Source: Candidatus Hadersleviella danica (lineage in GTDB: Bacteria > Chloroflexota > Anaerolineae > Promineifilales > Promineifilaceae). From it: 64,000 nucleotides of DNA. This document shows positions 16,818-24,689 of the stretch, piece after piece. Positions within the stretch are counted from its first letter, which is position 1; every line of letters begins with the position of its first letter. Position numbers and translations under genes: made by a program. Under the pieces are notes generated by a model, which was not told the DNA's origin, did not search any database, and saw only the letters and a program-made list of their open reading frames with translations. Location of the stretch: NCBI GenBank assembly GCA_016711405.1, contig JADJSZ010000001.1, positions 173,383 through 237,382 of the forward strand, read 5' to 3'.

Positions 16818-16902
16818 AGATTTTGGATTTTGGATTGCCGATTTTGGATTTTGAACTGGGCCAGTGGTTAATCCAAAATCCAAAATCTAAAATCCAAAAT
16901 CG
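16818..16902. repeat. Head-to-head heptamer array (TTTTGGA / CCAAAAT)
   Basis: TTTTGGATT units and their complement AATCCAAAA flank a short centre and make a long hairpin between the convergent lipoprotein and FmdB-type genes. It may serve as terminator for both. Confidence 0.85.
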
Positions 16903-17300
16903 TTCCCTCCCGCGCCACCGACACTATCGGCCAGCCCCGGCAGGGCTTGTTCGATTTGTTCAGGGGATTGCCCTTTCTCGAGCCTATCCACCACTTCGTG
17001 GAACTCATCGCCCAAATCTTCGCCCATTTCGCCGCTCATTTGGCGCATGTAACGGCCGAGCGCACGCGGGTCGTCGGGGTCTAGCCCAGCCAGTGCCGTC
17101 TCGTCGCCGAGGGCATCCATGCGGGCATCTTCCCCTTTGGCCACCGCCACACGGCCGATGCGCCGGGTGAGTTGGGCAGAACCGCACTTGGGGCAGGTAT
17201 GGGTTGCGGCCACGGCCGCCTCATCATAGGCCGCAAAATTTTTGTAAAACAGCGTCACTTTGCGCTGGCAAGAAAGACATCGAAAATCGTAGTAAGGCAT
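16887..17300 (-). CDS. FmdB-type zinc-ribbon protein
   Basis: The N-terminus MPYYDFRCLSCQRK with C8-x2-C11 and THTCPKCGS with C36-x2-C39 forms the four-cysteine zinc ribbon of the FmdB/CxxC_CxxC_SSSS family of putative regulatory proteins. The remaining ~95 residues are acidic and helical (MRQMSGEMGEDLGDEFHEVV, GQSPEQIEQALPGL), then a glycine-rich tail whose last codons (GGAGGNDFGF) run into a CCAAAAT array. The function is unknown. Confidence 0.85.
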   Translation of the reverse strand: MPYYDFRCLSCQRKVTLFYKNFAAYDEAAVAATHTCPKCGSAQLTRRIGRVAVAKGEDARMDALGDETALAGLDPDDPRALGRYMRQMSGEMGEDLGDEFHEVVDRLEKGQSPEQIEQALPGLADSVGGAGGNDFGF

Positions 17301-17634
17301 AGAGGAGTTATTGGTTATTCGTTATTTGTTATTTGTTACTGTCATTGGTCATCGGTTACTTGTCATTGTTTTCCCCCCAACCATTGAATCCGCAATCCGC
17401 ATTCCCCATTCCGCAATCCCCACTCCCCATTGTTTTTTGCTTATCGTTCATTGTTTATTGCTCCTTGTTAATGGTATGATAAATTGTAATCATCAGGTTA
17501 ACAAGCAACTCGCTTTTGGCGCAACGCATGGCGGCCTCTGGTACTCACTTGGATTCATGGTTTTTTAATTCCTCATTCCCCAGTGGTAGGCACATCCGTA
17601 GCTGAAGCTGGGGCAACCAATCCATTGGGGTATT
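17301..17634. other. Gene-free spacer with heptamer arrays and the gmk leader
   Basis: 17307-17375 holds GTTATTG/GTTACTT units, 17388-17440 holds CCGCAAT/CCCCATT units, and 17441-17474 TTATTG-like units. A promoter candidate follows. A potential leader hairpin (CCCCAG paired with CTGGGG, 17579-17617) precedes the gmk ATG. No credible gene. Confidence 0.7.
17451..17480 (+). promoter_or_regulatory. Predicted sigma-70-type promoter of gmk
   Basis: TTGTTT and TATGAT are separated by 18 bases, with an upstream TGG that resembles an extended -10 element. The -35 lies within repeat-like sequence. It predicts a leader of about 150 nt. Confidence 0.45.
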
Positions 17635-18285
17635 ATGAACAGTTTTCAAGAATATGCAGAGTTGGTGCGGGATGGCAACCCGTATGAAAGACCGACCCAC
17701 CCGCTAATAGTGGTTATTTCGGGGCCATCGGGGGTTGGGAAAGATACGGTGGTGCAAGAGATGTTGCGCCGCAACCATAATTTTTATTTCGTGGTCACGG
17801 CCACTTCACGGCCGCCGCGCCGCAACGAAGTCCACGGCGTAGATTACTACTTTGTCACCGAAGAGTCGTTTCGGCACATGATTGCGGCGGGGGAGATGCT
17901 GGAACATGCGTGGGTGCATGATAACTTTAAGGGTGTGCCCAAGCAACAGATACGGGATGCACTGGCCAGCGGCCGTGATGTGCTGATGCGGGTAGACCCG
18001 CAAGGGGCGGCCACGCTCAAGGCGCTCATGCCCAGCGCGGTGTTTATCTTTCTGATGGCTGAATCGGAGGAGGCGATGGCTCGCCGTTTGCGCGACCGCC
18101 GCTCAGACACGGCCGAGGCTGTCCAACTCCGTCTCGCCATTGCTCGCCAAGAGATGCAACGCATCCCCGAATTTGATTATTGCGTCATCAATCGCGAAGG
18201 GGAGCTGACCCAAACCATCGCCCAAATCGAAAATATCATCGAAGCCGCCCGCCACCGCACCGACACAGAGCCAACGCGGATTTAG
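17635..18285 (+). CDS. gmk: Guanylate kinase
   Basis: This 216-residue enzyme converts GMP and ATP to GDP and ADP in the cytoplasm. The P-loop GPSGVGKD is at 30-37. The GMP-binding region has TATSRPPRRNEVHGVDYYFV and EHAWVHDNFKGVPK, and the lid contains RLRDRRSDTAEAVQLRL; DYCVINREGE is the usual C-terminal motif. It has a 20-residue N-terminal extension compared with the E. coli enzyme. The stop TAG lies at the edge of a GTCAGCTA array. Confidence 0.95.
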   Translation: MNSFQEYAELVRDGNPYERPTHPLIVVISGPSGVGKDTVVQEMLRRNHNFYFVVTATSRPPRRNEVHGVDYYFVTEESFRHMIAAGEMLEHAWVHDNFKGVPKQQIRDALASGRDVLMRVDPQGAATLKALMPSAVFIFLMAESEEAMARRLRDRRSDTAEAVQLRLAIARQEMQRIPEFDYCVINREGELTQTIAQIENIIEAARHRTDTEPTRI

Positions 18286-18287
18286 TC

Positions 18288-18390
18288 TGTCAGCTAGTCA
18301 GCTAGTCAGCGGTGTGCTTAAAACGGTGGCTTGCCAAAACCCCTCTATCTCTATCTCCCATCTCTATCCCTTTTCTCTCTTCTCTCTTCT
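18288..18390. repeat. Heptamer arrays (AGTCAGCT and CTATCTC families)
   Basis: Three AGTCAGCT-type units directly follow the gmk stop; CTATCTC/CTCTTCT units occupy 18341-18390. Confidence 0.7.
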
Positions 18391-18448
18391 TATGTTAAAC
18401 TGTGCCCAGTCGAGCCAGTTTTACCCATTATTTCGCAGGAGGCAGGTT

Positions 18449-18994
18449 GTGAGCGAAGAGACAAGGTTAAATGAACCCCAAGCGGCCAGTGGGGAAAATC
18501 GGCCGAATGAGACCCGTGGGGAGTGGCTTAATTTTGGAATTTTGGTAGTGGTATTGCTGGTCACGGCCGTGGTCATAGCCGCCATCCAGCCGCTGATATT
18601 GGGAACCATCGTGCCCAAAGTGATGGGCTGGGATAAGCCCGCCATCACCACCCCCGCCGAACCTGCCGCTGAACCAGCGGTCGAAGGCGAGGAGCCAGCG
18701 GCCGAGGTGGTGGAAGAGATGGGCGAGGTGGAGCAGGTGGCGCCTGCAACCGAAACAGTCCCAGACACGGCCGCTTACCCTGCCCCCGCCGAGGAAACAG
18801 CCCCTGCTGAAGAAGCGGCCGTCCCGCCCACCAACAACAACTTTGCCTACACTGTTCGCGCTGGCGACACGCTCTATGACATTGCCCGCACCTATGGCAC
18901 GACGATTGAAGCGATTGTGGCCGCCAGCGACACGCTCGAAACGCCCAATGATGTCATTAAGCCGGGTATGGTGCTGACCATTCCACGGCCGTAA
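18449..18994 (+). CDS. LysM-domain membrane-anchored protein
   Basis: I choose the GTG at 18449 because a perfect AGGAGG (18437-18442) lies 6 nt upstream; earlier in-frame ATGs translate repeats. The 181-residue product has an N-terminal cytoplasmic stretch, one membrane helix (LNFGILVVVLLVTAVVIAAI), a Pro/Ala/Glu-rich linker and a C-terminal LysM domain (YTVRAGDTLYDIARTYGTT through VIKPGMVLTIP). LysM binds peptidoglycan GlcNAc, so this is probably a wall-binding anchor protein. A terminator follows. Confidence 0.87.
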   Translation: MSEETRLNEPQAASGENRPNETRGEWLNFGILVVVLLVTAVVIAAIQPLILGTIVPKVMGWDKPAITTPAEPAAEPAVEGEEPAAEVVEEMGEVEQVAPATETVPDTAAYPAPAEETAPAEEAAVPPTNNNFAYTVRAGDTLYDIARTYGTTIEAIVAASDTLETPNDVIKPGMVLTIPRP

Positions 18995-19047
18995 ATAGGT
19001 TCAATGCTCTCACTGGGGCAGAGAATCAACCAATATAGACTCAAAAA

Positions 19048-19095
19048 TAGAGCAATTCCAAGGGTTTTAGAAGCCTTTGGGATTGCTCTGTTTTT
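19048..19095 (+). terminator. Intrinsic terminator after the LysM gene
   Basis: AGAGCAATTCCAAGGG pairs, with a few wobbles, with CCTTTGGGATTGCTCT and is followed by GTTTTT. Confidence 0.85.
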
Positions 19096-19165
19096 GTGGA
19101 AAGCTGTTGCTATTGGTTTTGTTACAGGTTACAAGTTACAGGTGTTAAGCGACTTGTAACTTGTA

Positions 19166-19354
19166 CTATCTATTACCCACATCTCCCTAGGGCTTCACCC
19201 TAGGCTGGTATGAGACGGGCTTTCAGCCCTAGGCTTGATTTTTGACCTCGAGAGCTAATCCACCGGAAACCCTTTGCGTCTTCGTGCCTTTGCGCCTTTG
19301 CAATAAAAATTAGAGGTCATCCCTCGAGGTACAAAAGATGTGGGTAATAGATAG
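19166..19354. mobile_element. MITE-like element with 19-bp terminal inverted repeats
   Basis: CTATCTATTACCCACATCT (19166-19184) recurs as its exact complement at 19336-19354. The 189-bp unit contains small hairpins (CCCTAGGGCTTCACCCTAGG, GGGCTTTCAGCCC) and CTTTGCG-type repeats but no gene. GTA flanks both ends and could be a 3-bp target duplication. A non-autonomous element is inferred from structure alone. Confidence 0.5.
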
Positions 19355-19403
19355 GTAACTTGTAACTTGTAACCCAAAACCCAGTCGTGTCTAAAAAAAA
19401 GGC

Positions 19404-21269
19404 TCACCCCTCGGCCAAATAGAGCCGCTGGCTCTGCTGAATGAGCAATCCGCGTGGGTGGGGCAAAATCAGGTCGCTGGCCGAGGTGTAATCGGCCGCT
19501 TCCGCCACCAAAGTTTGGATGTGACCCTTGTGCTTCAGAATCCCTTGGTCGGTGGGAATGAGCGTGGCGGTTTGGAGGGTGGCGGGGGTTGCCCCAAACG
19601 GCGGCAGAGCCACAGGGGGCTGGTCGGCCGCGAACTGCCAATAATTCATCTGGTGGTGGAGCCTTGTGTGGAGCATGAGCGCGGCCGATTTGCCATCTCC
19701 ATTAAAGCTGACCCCCATCTCCTGCACACTTTCGCCCGTTGCGAGAGGCAGGGCAAATTCGGCCGTTTCCCCCTGTGGCTGGCGCACAAAAAAGCGGTAA
19801 TCGCCCAAGATGCGGTGCAAGCCCGCCAACGTATCGTTGTGCATCGAACCCCACAATTGGGTTTGCTGGCGGTGTGCCGTGCCAATCATTTCTTCGGCCA
19901 GTTTGCCATCCTGCATTTGGCCGCGCAAAATGTAGCCGCTGGCAATGCGGTAGAGGTAGCTGGGGGTGGTGGCAAACACGGCCGTGCCCTCAAAAGCGGC
20001 CGTTTCGACTATCCCCGCCATGTGCGGCTCTTGCCCGCTCACATCCAAAATGAGCAGGTGCGGCCGTTGCGGCGGGTTGACGACGAGGTGATGCCCAAAC
20101 AGGCCAAAGCGGTAGCCGGGTTCGCCCGTAAAAAGCGGCATCTCGTCTATCACCCCATTCATGCCTGCGTAGATGAGGCTGTACAAATTGTTGTGCTGGA
20201 CAAGGGCATGGAAGCGATTGTGGCTCCCATAATTGTTCTCGGGTTTGAGCCAGATTTGGACGATGTGCCCCGGCGTTTCCAGCAACAGGCGGAATTTGAG
20301 CGTGCCTGCCCGTTGGCTGGGTTGGGGTACAAAGGTTTGCTGGCGGCAGGTGGGGCAATTCGGCCGTTGGGCGGGGTAGTGCAAGCCGCATTGGGGGCAT
20401 TCGGTCAGGCTTTGCGCGTAGTCCGCGAGAAGGCGGGGGGGGAAGGGCGGCCGTTCCCCGCGCCCAAACACGCGCTGGAAATGGGCCAGCAACTCGTCGG
20501 AGAGGATTTCGGGCGGCCGTGCTTGCTTGGGGTAGACCACCGCCCCGTGCAACAGCGTTATTTTGTTTTCCGCCCGCGCCGTGAGCGATTTATGGCTGTG
20601 GTGGGTTCCGCCATAGGGGTGGGTGAGCAGAAGCGTCTTCACCAACAACACAAAAAAGGCGTACCAATCGCTCCCCTCGCTAAACACAGGTTGCTCGCCA
20701 AAATCGGTGATGGGGTATAAATAGGGGTCGAGAAAGGTTTGCAGGGCGACGGGGCAAGGGTAGCCACCCCACTGGTAGCTATCCACATCTATCCATGCTG
20801 TGTGCGGGGGCTGGCTATTTTGGGGCAGAAAAAAGAGATTATGGTCGTTCAGGTCGCCGACGACGATGCCCTGTTGGTGCAGGGCGGTTAGGGTGGTGTG
20901 GATGTCTTGCAGGTAGGCCACCAGTTGGGGGATGCCCAGTTTGTGCTGTCGGTCGTATTGCGGGTTGGCCAGTTTCTTAAAGGGCTGGGCCTCGGCCGCC
21001 ATGCGCCGCATGGTAAAACCTATTATCTCGCCTTGGGGGTTGTAGATGAGTTCTTGGGGGGCAATCACGGCCGAAGGCAACCGCCCCGCCATGCTCACCC
21101 CCACAAACTGAGCCAGTTTCTGCTGTTGCGCGGCCGTGGTCTGGTGGTACACCTTCACAGCGCGGTCATCGCCCAAGGCGAAAACCATGCCCTCCCCCCC
21201 CGCTTGCAGAAGGTCGGCTTGGTCGAGTTTATGCGTTTGCCCGTTCAGAACGATAGTAAGTTGGGTCAT
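19404..21269 (-). CDS. Protein-kinase-like / zinc-ribbon / beta-propeller-like protein
   Basis: This is a 621-residue soluble protein. Residues ~1-280 form a eukaryotic-type kinase fold: glycine loop AGGEGMVFALGDD (23-35), lysine K39 in AVKVYH, catalytic loop IVVGDLNDHNLFF (D139, N144) and metal site AWIDVDSYQW (D161/D163). The loop has GDLNDHN instead of the canonical HRDLKPEN, as in YegI-like (COG4248) kinases of TerY-associated systems. A zinc ribbon follows (C291, C294, C305, C308), then ~300 residues of repeated strand motifs (LYSLIYAGMNGVIDEMPLF, PHLLILDVSG) suggesting a propeller. No phosphatase or VWA partner is adjacent; SixA starts divergently 302 bp away. Substrate unknown. Confidence 0.78.
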   Translation of the reverse strand: MTQLTIVLNGQTHKLDQADLLQAGGEGMVFALGDDRAVKVYHQTTAAQQQKLAQFVGVSMAGRLPSAVIAPQELIYNPQGEIIGFTMRRMAAEAQPFKKLANPQYDRQHKLGIPQLVAYLQDIHTTLTALHQQGIVVGDLNDHNLFFLPQNSQPPHTAWIDVDSYQWGGYPCPVALQTFLDPYLYPITDFGEQPVFSEGSDWYAFFVLLVKTLLLTHPYGGTHHSHKSLTARAENKITLLHGAVVYPKQARPPEILSDELLAHFQRVFGRGERPPFPPRLLADYAQSLTECPQCGLHYPAQRPNCPTCRQQTFVPQPSQRAGTLKFRLLLETPGHIVQIWLKPENNYGSHNRFHALVQHNNLYSLIYAGMNGVIDEMPLFTGEPGYRFGLFGHHLVVNPPQRPHLLILDVSGQEPHMAGIVETAAFEGTAVFATTPSYLYRIASGYILRGQMQDGKLAEEMIGTAHRQQTQLWGSMHNDTLAGLHRILGDYRFFVRQPQGETAEFALPLATGESVQEMGVSFNGDGKSAALMLHTRLHHQMNYWQFAADQPPVALPPFGATPATLQTATLIPTDQGILKHKGHIQTLVAEAADYTSASDLILPHPRGLLIQQSQRLYLAEG

Positions 21270-21571
21270 GGGGGAGCGAGTGGTTAGTGGTTAGTGGGGA
21301 GTGGCTAGTGCCGTATGTTCTTCGTTCACAATTAACAATTAGCAATTCAAAATTCACAATTCGATTAGTGTATTTATGACATTAAGGGTAATCCCTTTCG
21401 CTCCAGTTGTCAACAATTTGTTAACCATCCCCATTGTACTTACCACGGCCGTTTGTGCGGTGTAAAATGGGTGAAGGATTTTTCTCAATGAGTAATGAGC
21501 AATGAACAAAGGTAGTTGGTGCATGATAATCAATTACCAATAACGAGTAACCAGTAACCAGTAACGCCCTT
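21270..21571. other. Divergent promoter gap filled with three repeat families
   Basis: 21271-21310 has AGTGGTT units, 21327-21363 CACAATT/CAATTAG units, and 21485-21567 AATGAGC/AGTAACC units that end 4 bases before the sixA-like ATG. About 21364-21480 is non-repetitive and AT-rich and must hold the promoters. No gene. Confidence 0.7.
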
Positions 21572-22063
21572 ATGAAACACCTTCTCCTCCTTCGCCACGC
21601 CAAATCTAGTTGGGATGATGCCCGATTGGCTGACCATGACCGTCCGTTGAATAAGCGGGGGCAAGAAGATGCTCCGCGCATGGGGCGATTTTTGGCTCAG
21701 CAGGGAATCATCCCCGATTACATTATTAGCTCCACGGCCAAGCGGGCGTGGCGCACGGCCACGGCCGTGGCCGACCAAATCGGCTACGACCCCGAACGAA
21801 TCGCCCTCGAACCCACCTTTTACGAAGCCGAACCTGAGGCGTACCTCGAACGGCTTCAACTCGTCTCGGAGCAATACCAAATGGTTATGTTGGTGGGGCA
21901 CAACCCCGGTATCTCTGATTTGCTGGCGGAGCTGACAGGCCGTTATGAGAACCTGACCACGGCCAATATCGCCTACCTGCGCTTGCCCATCCAACATTGG
22001 GCGGATGTGGATGAAGCGTTGCGCGGCCAACTGGTGCAAATCTGGCGGCCGAGAGAATTGTGA
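21572..22063 (+). CDS. SixA-like phosphohistidine phosphatase
   Basis: This 163-residue histidine phosphatase begins MKHLLLLRHAKSSW, the RHG motif with nucleophilic histidine in the RHAKS form typical of SixA. Further landmarks are DRPLNKRGQEDAPRMG, STAKRAWRTA and VGHNPGISDLL (second histidine). SixA removes phosphate from histidine on phosphotransfer domains, so it could act on the kinases encoded nearby, but no direct link is visible. The stop TGA lies within a GAATGGT-type repeat. Confidence 0.9.
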   Translation: MKHLLLLRHAKSSWDDARLADHDRPLNKRGQEDAPRMGRFLAQQGIIPDYIISSTAKRAWRTATAVADQIGYDPERIALEPTFYEAEPEAYLERLQLVSEQYQMVMLVGHNPGISDLLAELTGRYENLTTANIAYLRLPIQHWADVDEALRGQLVQIWRPREL

Positions 22064-22142
22064 ATGGTGAATCGTTAATTGTTATGGGTGCTCATCGGGT
22101 CGTTGGAGCGGTAGGGCACACCCATTACTAATGAGTTGTGAG

Positions 22143-22175
22143 CGTCCAAAATCCAAAATCTAAAATCCAAAATCT
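22143..22175. repeat. Short heptamer array (CCAAAAT family)
   Basis: Four CCAAAAT/CTAAAAT units end 2 bases before the ATG of the glycosidase-like gene. Confidence 0.75.
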
Positions 22176-22177
22176 TA

Positions 22178-23800
22178 ATGCGTTGGTTTAACCTATTTCT
22201 CATTTGTTTAATCTTATTTGGCGGCGGCACGGCCGTCACCTCTGCCCAAGAGTCGCCCATCACCCCCACCCCGCCCACCCCCGATAGGCGGTTTGGGATT
22301 GTGGAAGGGTTTTGGGTTCCCGAAGAGACGGCCGAACTCAATGTCGGCTGGGAGCGCATCATCTTTTACTGGCGCGAAATCCAGCCCACAGGCCCCGACG
22401 ATTGGAACACCCTGCATGTGCTGGAAGAGTGGCTGACTGAGGCGCGGGCCAACGGCCGTTCTGTCATGGGCTTGCTCAAAAACTCGCCTGCGTGGGCGAC
22501 CGATGGCGCGGGCGAGGCGGGCTTGCCGCGTGGCCTGTACCTGCCCGTGGACGACCCCGAAAACTTATGGGCCAACTACGTGCGCCGGGTGGCCACCTAT
22601 TATGGCCCGTTGGGGGTGCATGATTGGGTGGTGTGGAACGAACCCGAGATTAAGCCGGGCGTGTTTGGCTATGAGTTTGATGGCACGATAGACGATTACG
22701 TGCAATTGCTGAAGGTCACGGCCGTGGTGATGCGCGAGGTAGACCCCGAGGCCAAAATCCACTTGGCGGGAATGACGTGGTGGCACGATGTGACCTATTT
22801 GGACAGGCTGTTGGCGGCTATTGCGGCCGAACCCGATGCCCCCCAACACGGTTACTACTTTGATGCCGTCACCTTGCACATCTATTTTCGCTCGGAAACT
22901 GTGCGGGGCATTACCGAAGAGGTGGATGGGATTTTGGCCAAACACGGCTTTAGCGACAAAGAGATTTGGATTAACGAGACCAACGCCTCGCCTACCAGCG
23001 ACCCCTTATGGCCTGTGACACGGCCGCAATTCCCCATTAATCTCGACCAGCAGGCGTGGTACATTGTGCAGGCGTATGCGTTGGGCTTTGCGGCCGGGGC
23101 GGATAGCATCGGCGTGTACAAGATGCTCGACATTTTGTTGCCCGAGGGGGGCGAGGCGTTTGGCATTTTGCGGCCAGACCAGAGCAAACGCCCCGCTTTT
23201 GAGGCGTACAAGACGACCATCGCCACCCTGAGCCATTTTACCGAGGTGGCCATTGAGCAGGAGACGCGACAGGCTTATGCCATTCGCTTTGAGATTCCAC
23301 GGGGGACGGCGCATGTGGTGTGGGCGCGCACGGCCGCTACGGCGACCGTGACGGTCACGGCCAGCTTGCCCACGGCCGTCTTAATCAATGCCACAGGCGA
23401 CACGGTGACGGAGTTAACGGCCGTGGACGGGGTGTACGTCATCCCCCTGACAGGGGCGATTTGCTTGCCAACCGAGTGCTTGGTGGGGGGCGAACCGCTC
23501 TTTTTGGTGCAACAGGAACCCGAACCAACCCCCACGCCCATCCCCCCCACCGAAACGCCCTCGCCCACACCGAGCATTACCCCTTCGCTAACCCCGTTGC
23601 CGCCGACGGCCACGCCGCAACCAACGGCCACGGCGACAGTGCCCGCCACGGCCGTGCCCTCGCTCACGCCCACGCCCCAAGCGACGGCCGTTGCGCCCTC
23701 GGCCGCTCCAAGCACCCCCAGCACCGCCTCCCTCGGGTTGTGGTTTCTGGGCATTGGGGCTATGCTGGTTGTAGCCCTCGTTATTTTTGCTCGCCGATAG
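22178..23800 (+). CDS. Secreted, membrane-anchored clan GH-A glycosidase-like protein
   Basis: A signal peptide (MRWFNLFLICLILFGGG) is followed by a TIM-barrel with the two clan GH-A glutamates: acid/base E155 in VVWNEPEIK and nucleophile candidate E267 in IWINETNAS, as in GH39/GH5-like enzymes. Residues ~355-450 resemble a beta-sandwich, then a long Pro/Thr linker and a C-terminal membrane helix with RR tail (LWFLGIGAMLVVALVIFARR) anchor it outside. Substrate is unknown, probably a plant or microbial polysaccharide. It contains six exact ACGGCCGT words. The GH family assignment is tentative; the fold and the catalytic pair are well supported. Confidence 0.82.
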   Translation: MRWFNLFLICLILFGGGTAVTSAQESPITPTPPTPDRRFGIVEGFWVPEETAELNVGWERIIFYWREIQPTGPDDWNTLHVLEEWLTEARANGRSVMGLLKNSPAWATDGAGEAGLPRGLYLPVDDPENLWANYVRRVATYYGPLGVHDWVVWNEPEIKPGVFGYEFDGTIDDYVQLLKVTAVVMREVDPEAKIHLAGMTWWHDVTYLDRLLAAIAAEPDAPQHGYYFDAVTLHIYFRSETVRGITEEVDGILAKHGFSDKEIWINETNASPTSDPLWPVTRPQFPINLDQQAWYIVQAYALGFAAGADSIGVYKMLDILLPEGGEAFGILRPDQSKRPAFEAYKTTIATLSHFTEVAIEQETRQAYAIRFEIPRGTAHVVWARTAATATVTVTASLPTAVLINATGDTVTELTAVDGVYVIPLTGAICLPTECLVGGEPLFLVQQEPEPTPTPIPPTETPSPTPSITPSLTPLPPTATPQPTATATVPATAVPSLTPTPQATAVAPSAAPSTPSTASLGLWFLGIGAMLVVALVIFARR

Positions 23801-23805
23801 TTGTT

Positions 23806-23882
23806 AGTCTATCAGCCTTTCAGTCTCTCAGTCGTCTGCTGACCGACTGACCGACTGAGAGACTGACCGACTGAGAGACTCC
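23806..23882. repeat. Head-to-head heptamer array (CAGTCTCT / GACTGAC)
   Basis: TCAGTCTCTCAGTC units face GACTGACCGACTGAGAG units, making a long hairpin. The array spans from just after the glycosidase stop to within about 5 bases of the regulator ATG. Confidence 0.85.
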
Positions 23883-23886
23883 CCCC

Positions 23887-24612
23887 ATGAAAATTCTCGT
23901 TGTCGAAGACGACCCCGTTATTTTGGAAACTGTGGAATACAACCTGCGCAAGCAGGGGGATGAGGTGTTCACGGCCGCCGACGGCCGTGCCGCGCTCGAT
24001 GTGGCGCGGCGCGAAAAGCCCGACCTCATCATTTTAGATGTCATGTTGCCCATTTTGGATGGCTTTGAGGTGTGCCGTATTCTGCGGCGCGAGATGAGCG
24101 TGCCCATTATTATGCTGACCGCCAAGAGCGATGAGGTGGACAAGGTGGTGGGGCTGGAGATGGGCGCGGATGATTACCTGACCAAGCCGTTTAGTATGCG
24201 CGAATTATTGGCGCGGGTGAAGGCGATGCAACGGCGTGAGCGCATTATCCGCGAGGAGATTAGCGCGGAGGTGGAGCAGAGCAACGAGGGCGTGTTGCGG
24301 CCGAGTACGGCCGATATTCTCAGTTTTGGCAATCTGACCATTAACCAACAACGGTACGAAGTGGTGCTAAACGGCGAACCCCTGCGGCTGAAGCCCAAGG
24401 AGTACGAACTGCTTCTCTTCTTGGCGCGGCACAAAGGCATGGCGCTCTCGCGGGATTTAATTTTGGAGCGGGTGTGGGAGTGGACGTTTGATGGCAACAG
24501 CCGCACGGTAGACGTGCATGTGCGCTGGTTGCGCGAAAAAATCGAGGAGGATGCGACTTGGCCCAAGCGCATTGTCACCGTGCGCGGGATTGGGTATCGG
24601 TTTGAGGGGTAG
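23887..24612 (+). CDS. OmpR/PhoB-family response regulator
   Basis: The receiver domain (1-118) has the acidic pair in VVEDDP, phospho-acceptor D51 in LIILDVMLP, and the conserved T/K residues in MLTAKSD and YLTKPF. The C-terminal winged helix (~148-240) shows LRLKPKEYELLLFLARHKG, ILERVWEWTF and VDVHVRWLREKIE, ending VRGIGYRFEG. It is a DNA-binding transcription factor activated by phosphorylation. No kinase is adjacent; the TPR kinase at 9961 is a possible but unproven partner. Confidence 0.94.
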   Translation: MKILVVEDDPVILETVEYNLRKQGDEVFTAADGRAALDVARREKPDLIILDVMLPILDGFEVCRILRREMSVPIIMLTAKSDEVDKVVGLEMGADDYLTKPFSMRELLARVKAMQRRERIIREEISAEVEQSNEGVLRPSTADILSFGNLTINQQRYEVVLNGEPLRLKPKEYELLLFLARHKGMALSRDLILERVWEWTFDGNSRTVDVHVRWLREKIEEDATWPKRIVTVRGIGYRFEG

Positions 24613-24688
24613 TGGGGATGGGGGACAAGGGACAAGGGACGGTTGCGATTCGCTAGTCCCTCGTCCCCAGTCCCCAGTCCCTCGTCCT
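24613..24688. repeat. Head-to-head heptamer array (GGGACAA / TCCCCAG)
   Basis: GGGGACA/AGGGACA units face TCCCTCG/TCCCCAG units between the convergent regulator and beta-helix genes; a terminator-like hairpin. Confidence 0.85.
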
Positions 24689-24689
24689 A

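Larger units (their letters stand above)
18995..19403. other. Gene-free convergent spacer with terminator and a small inverted-repeat element
   Basis: No gene is seen. The gap holds the terminator at 19048-19095, ACAAGTTAC-type units at 19126-19165 and 19355-19374, and a 189-bp segment bounded by 19-bp inverted repeats, described separately. Confidence 0.75.

Noticed and set aside
17311..17568. 85-codon frame before gmk
   Set aside because: Translates the repeat spacer; its sequence is low-complexity and carries the predicted gmk promoter.
19458..20720. 420-codon plus-strand frame
   Set aside because: Antisense shadow of the kinase-like gene; no start signal or family match.
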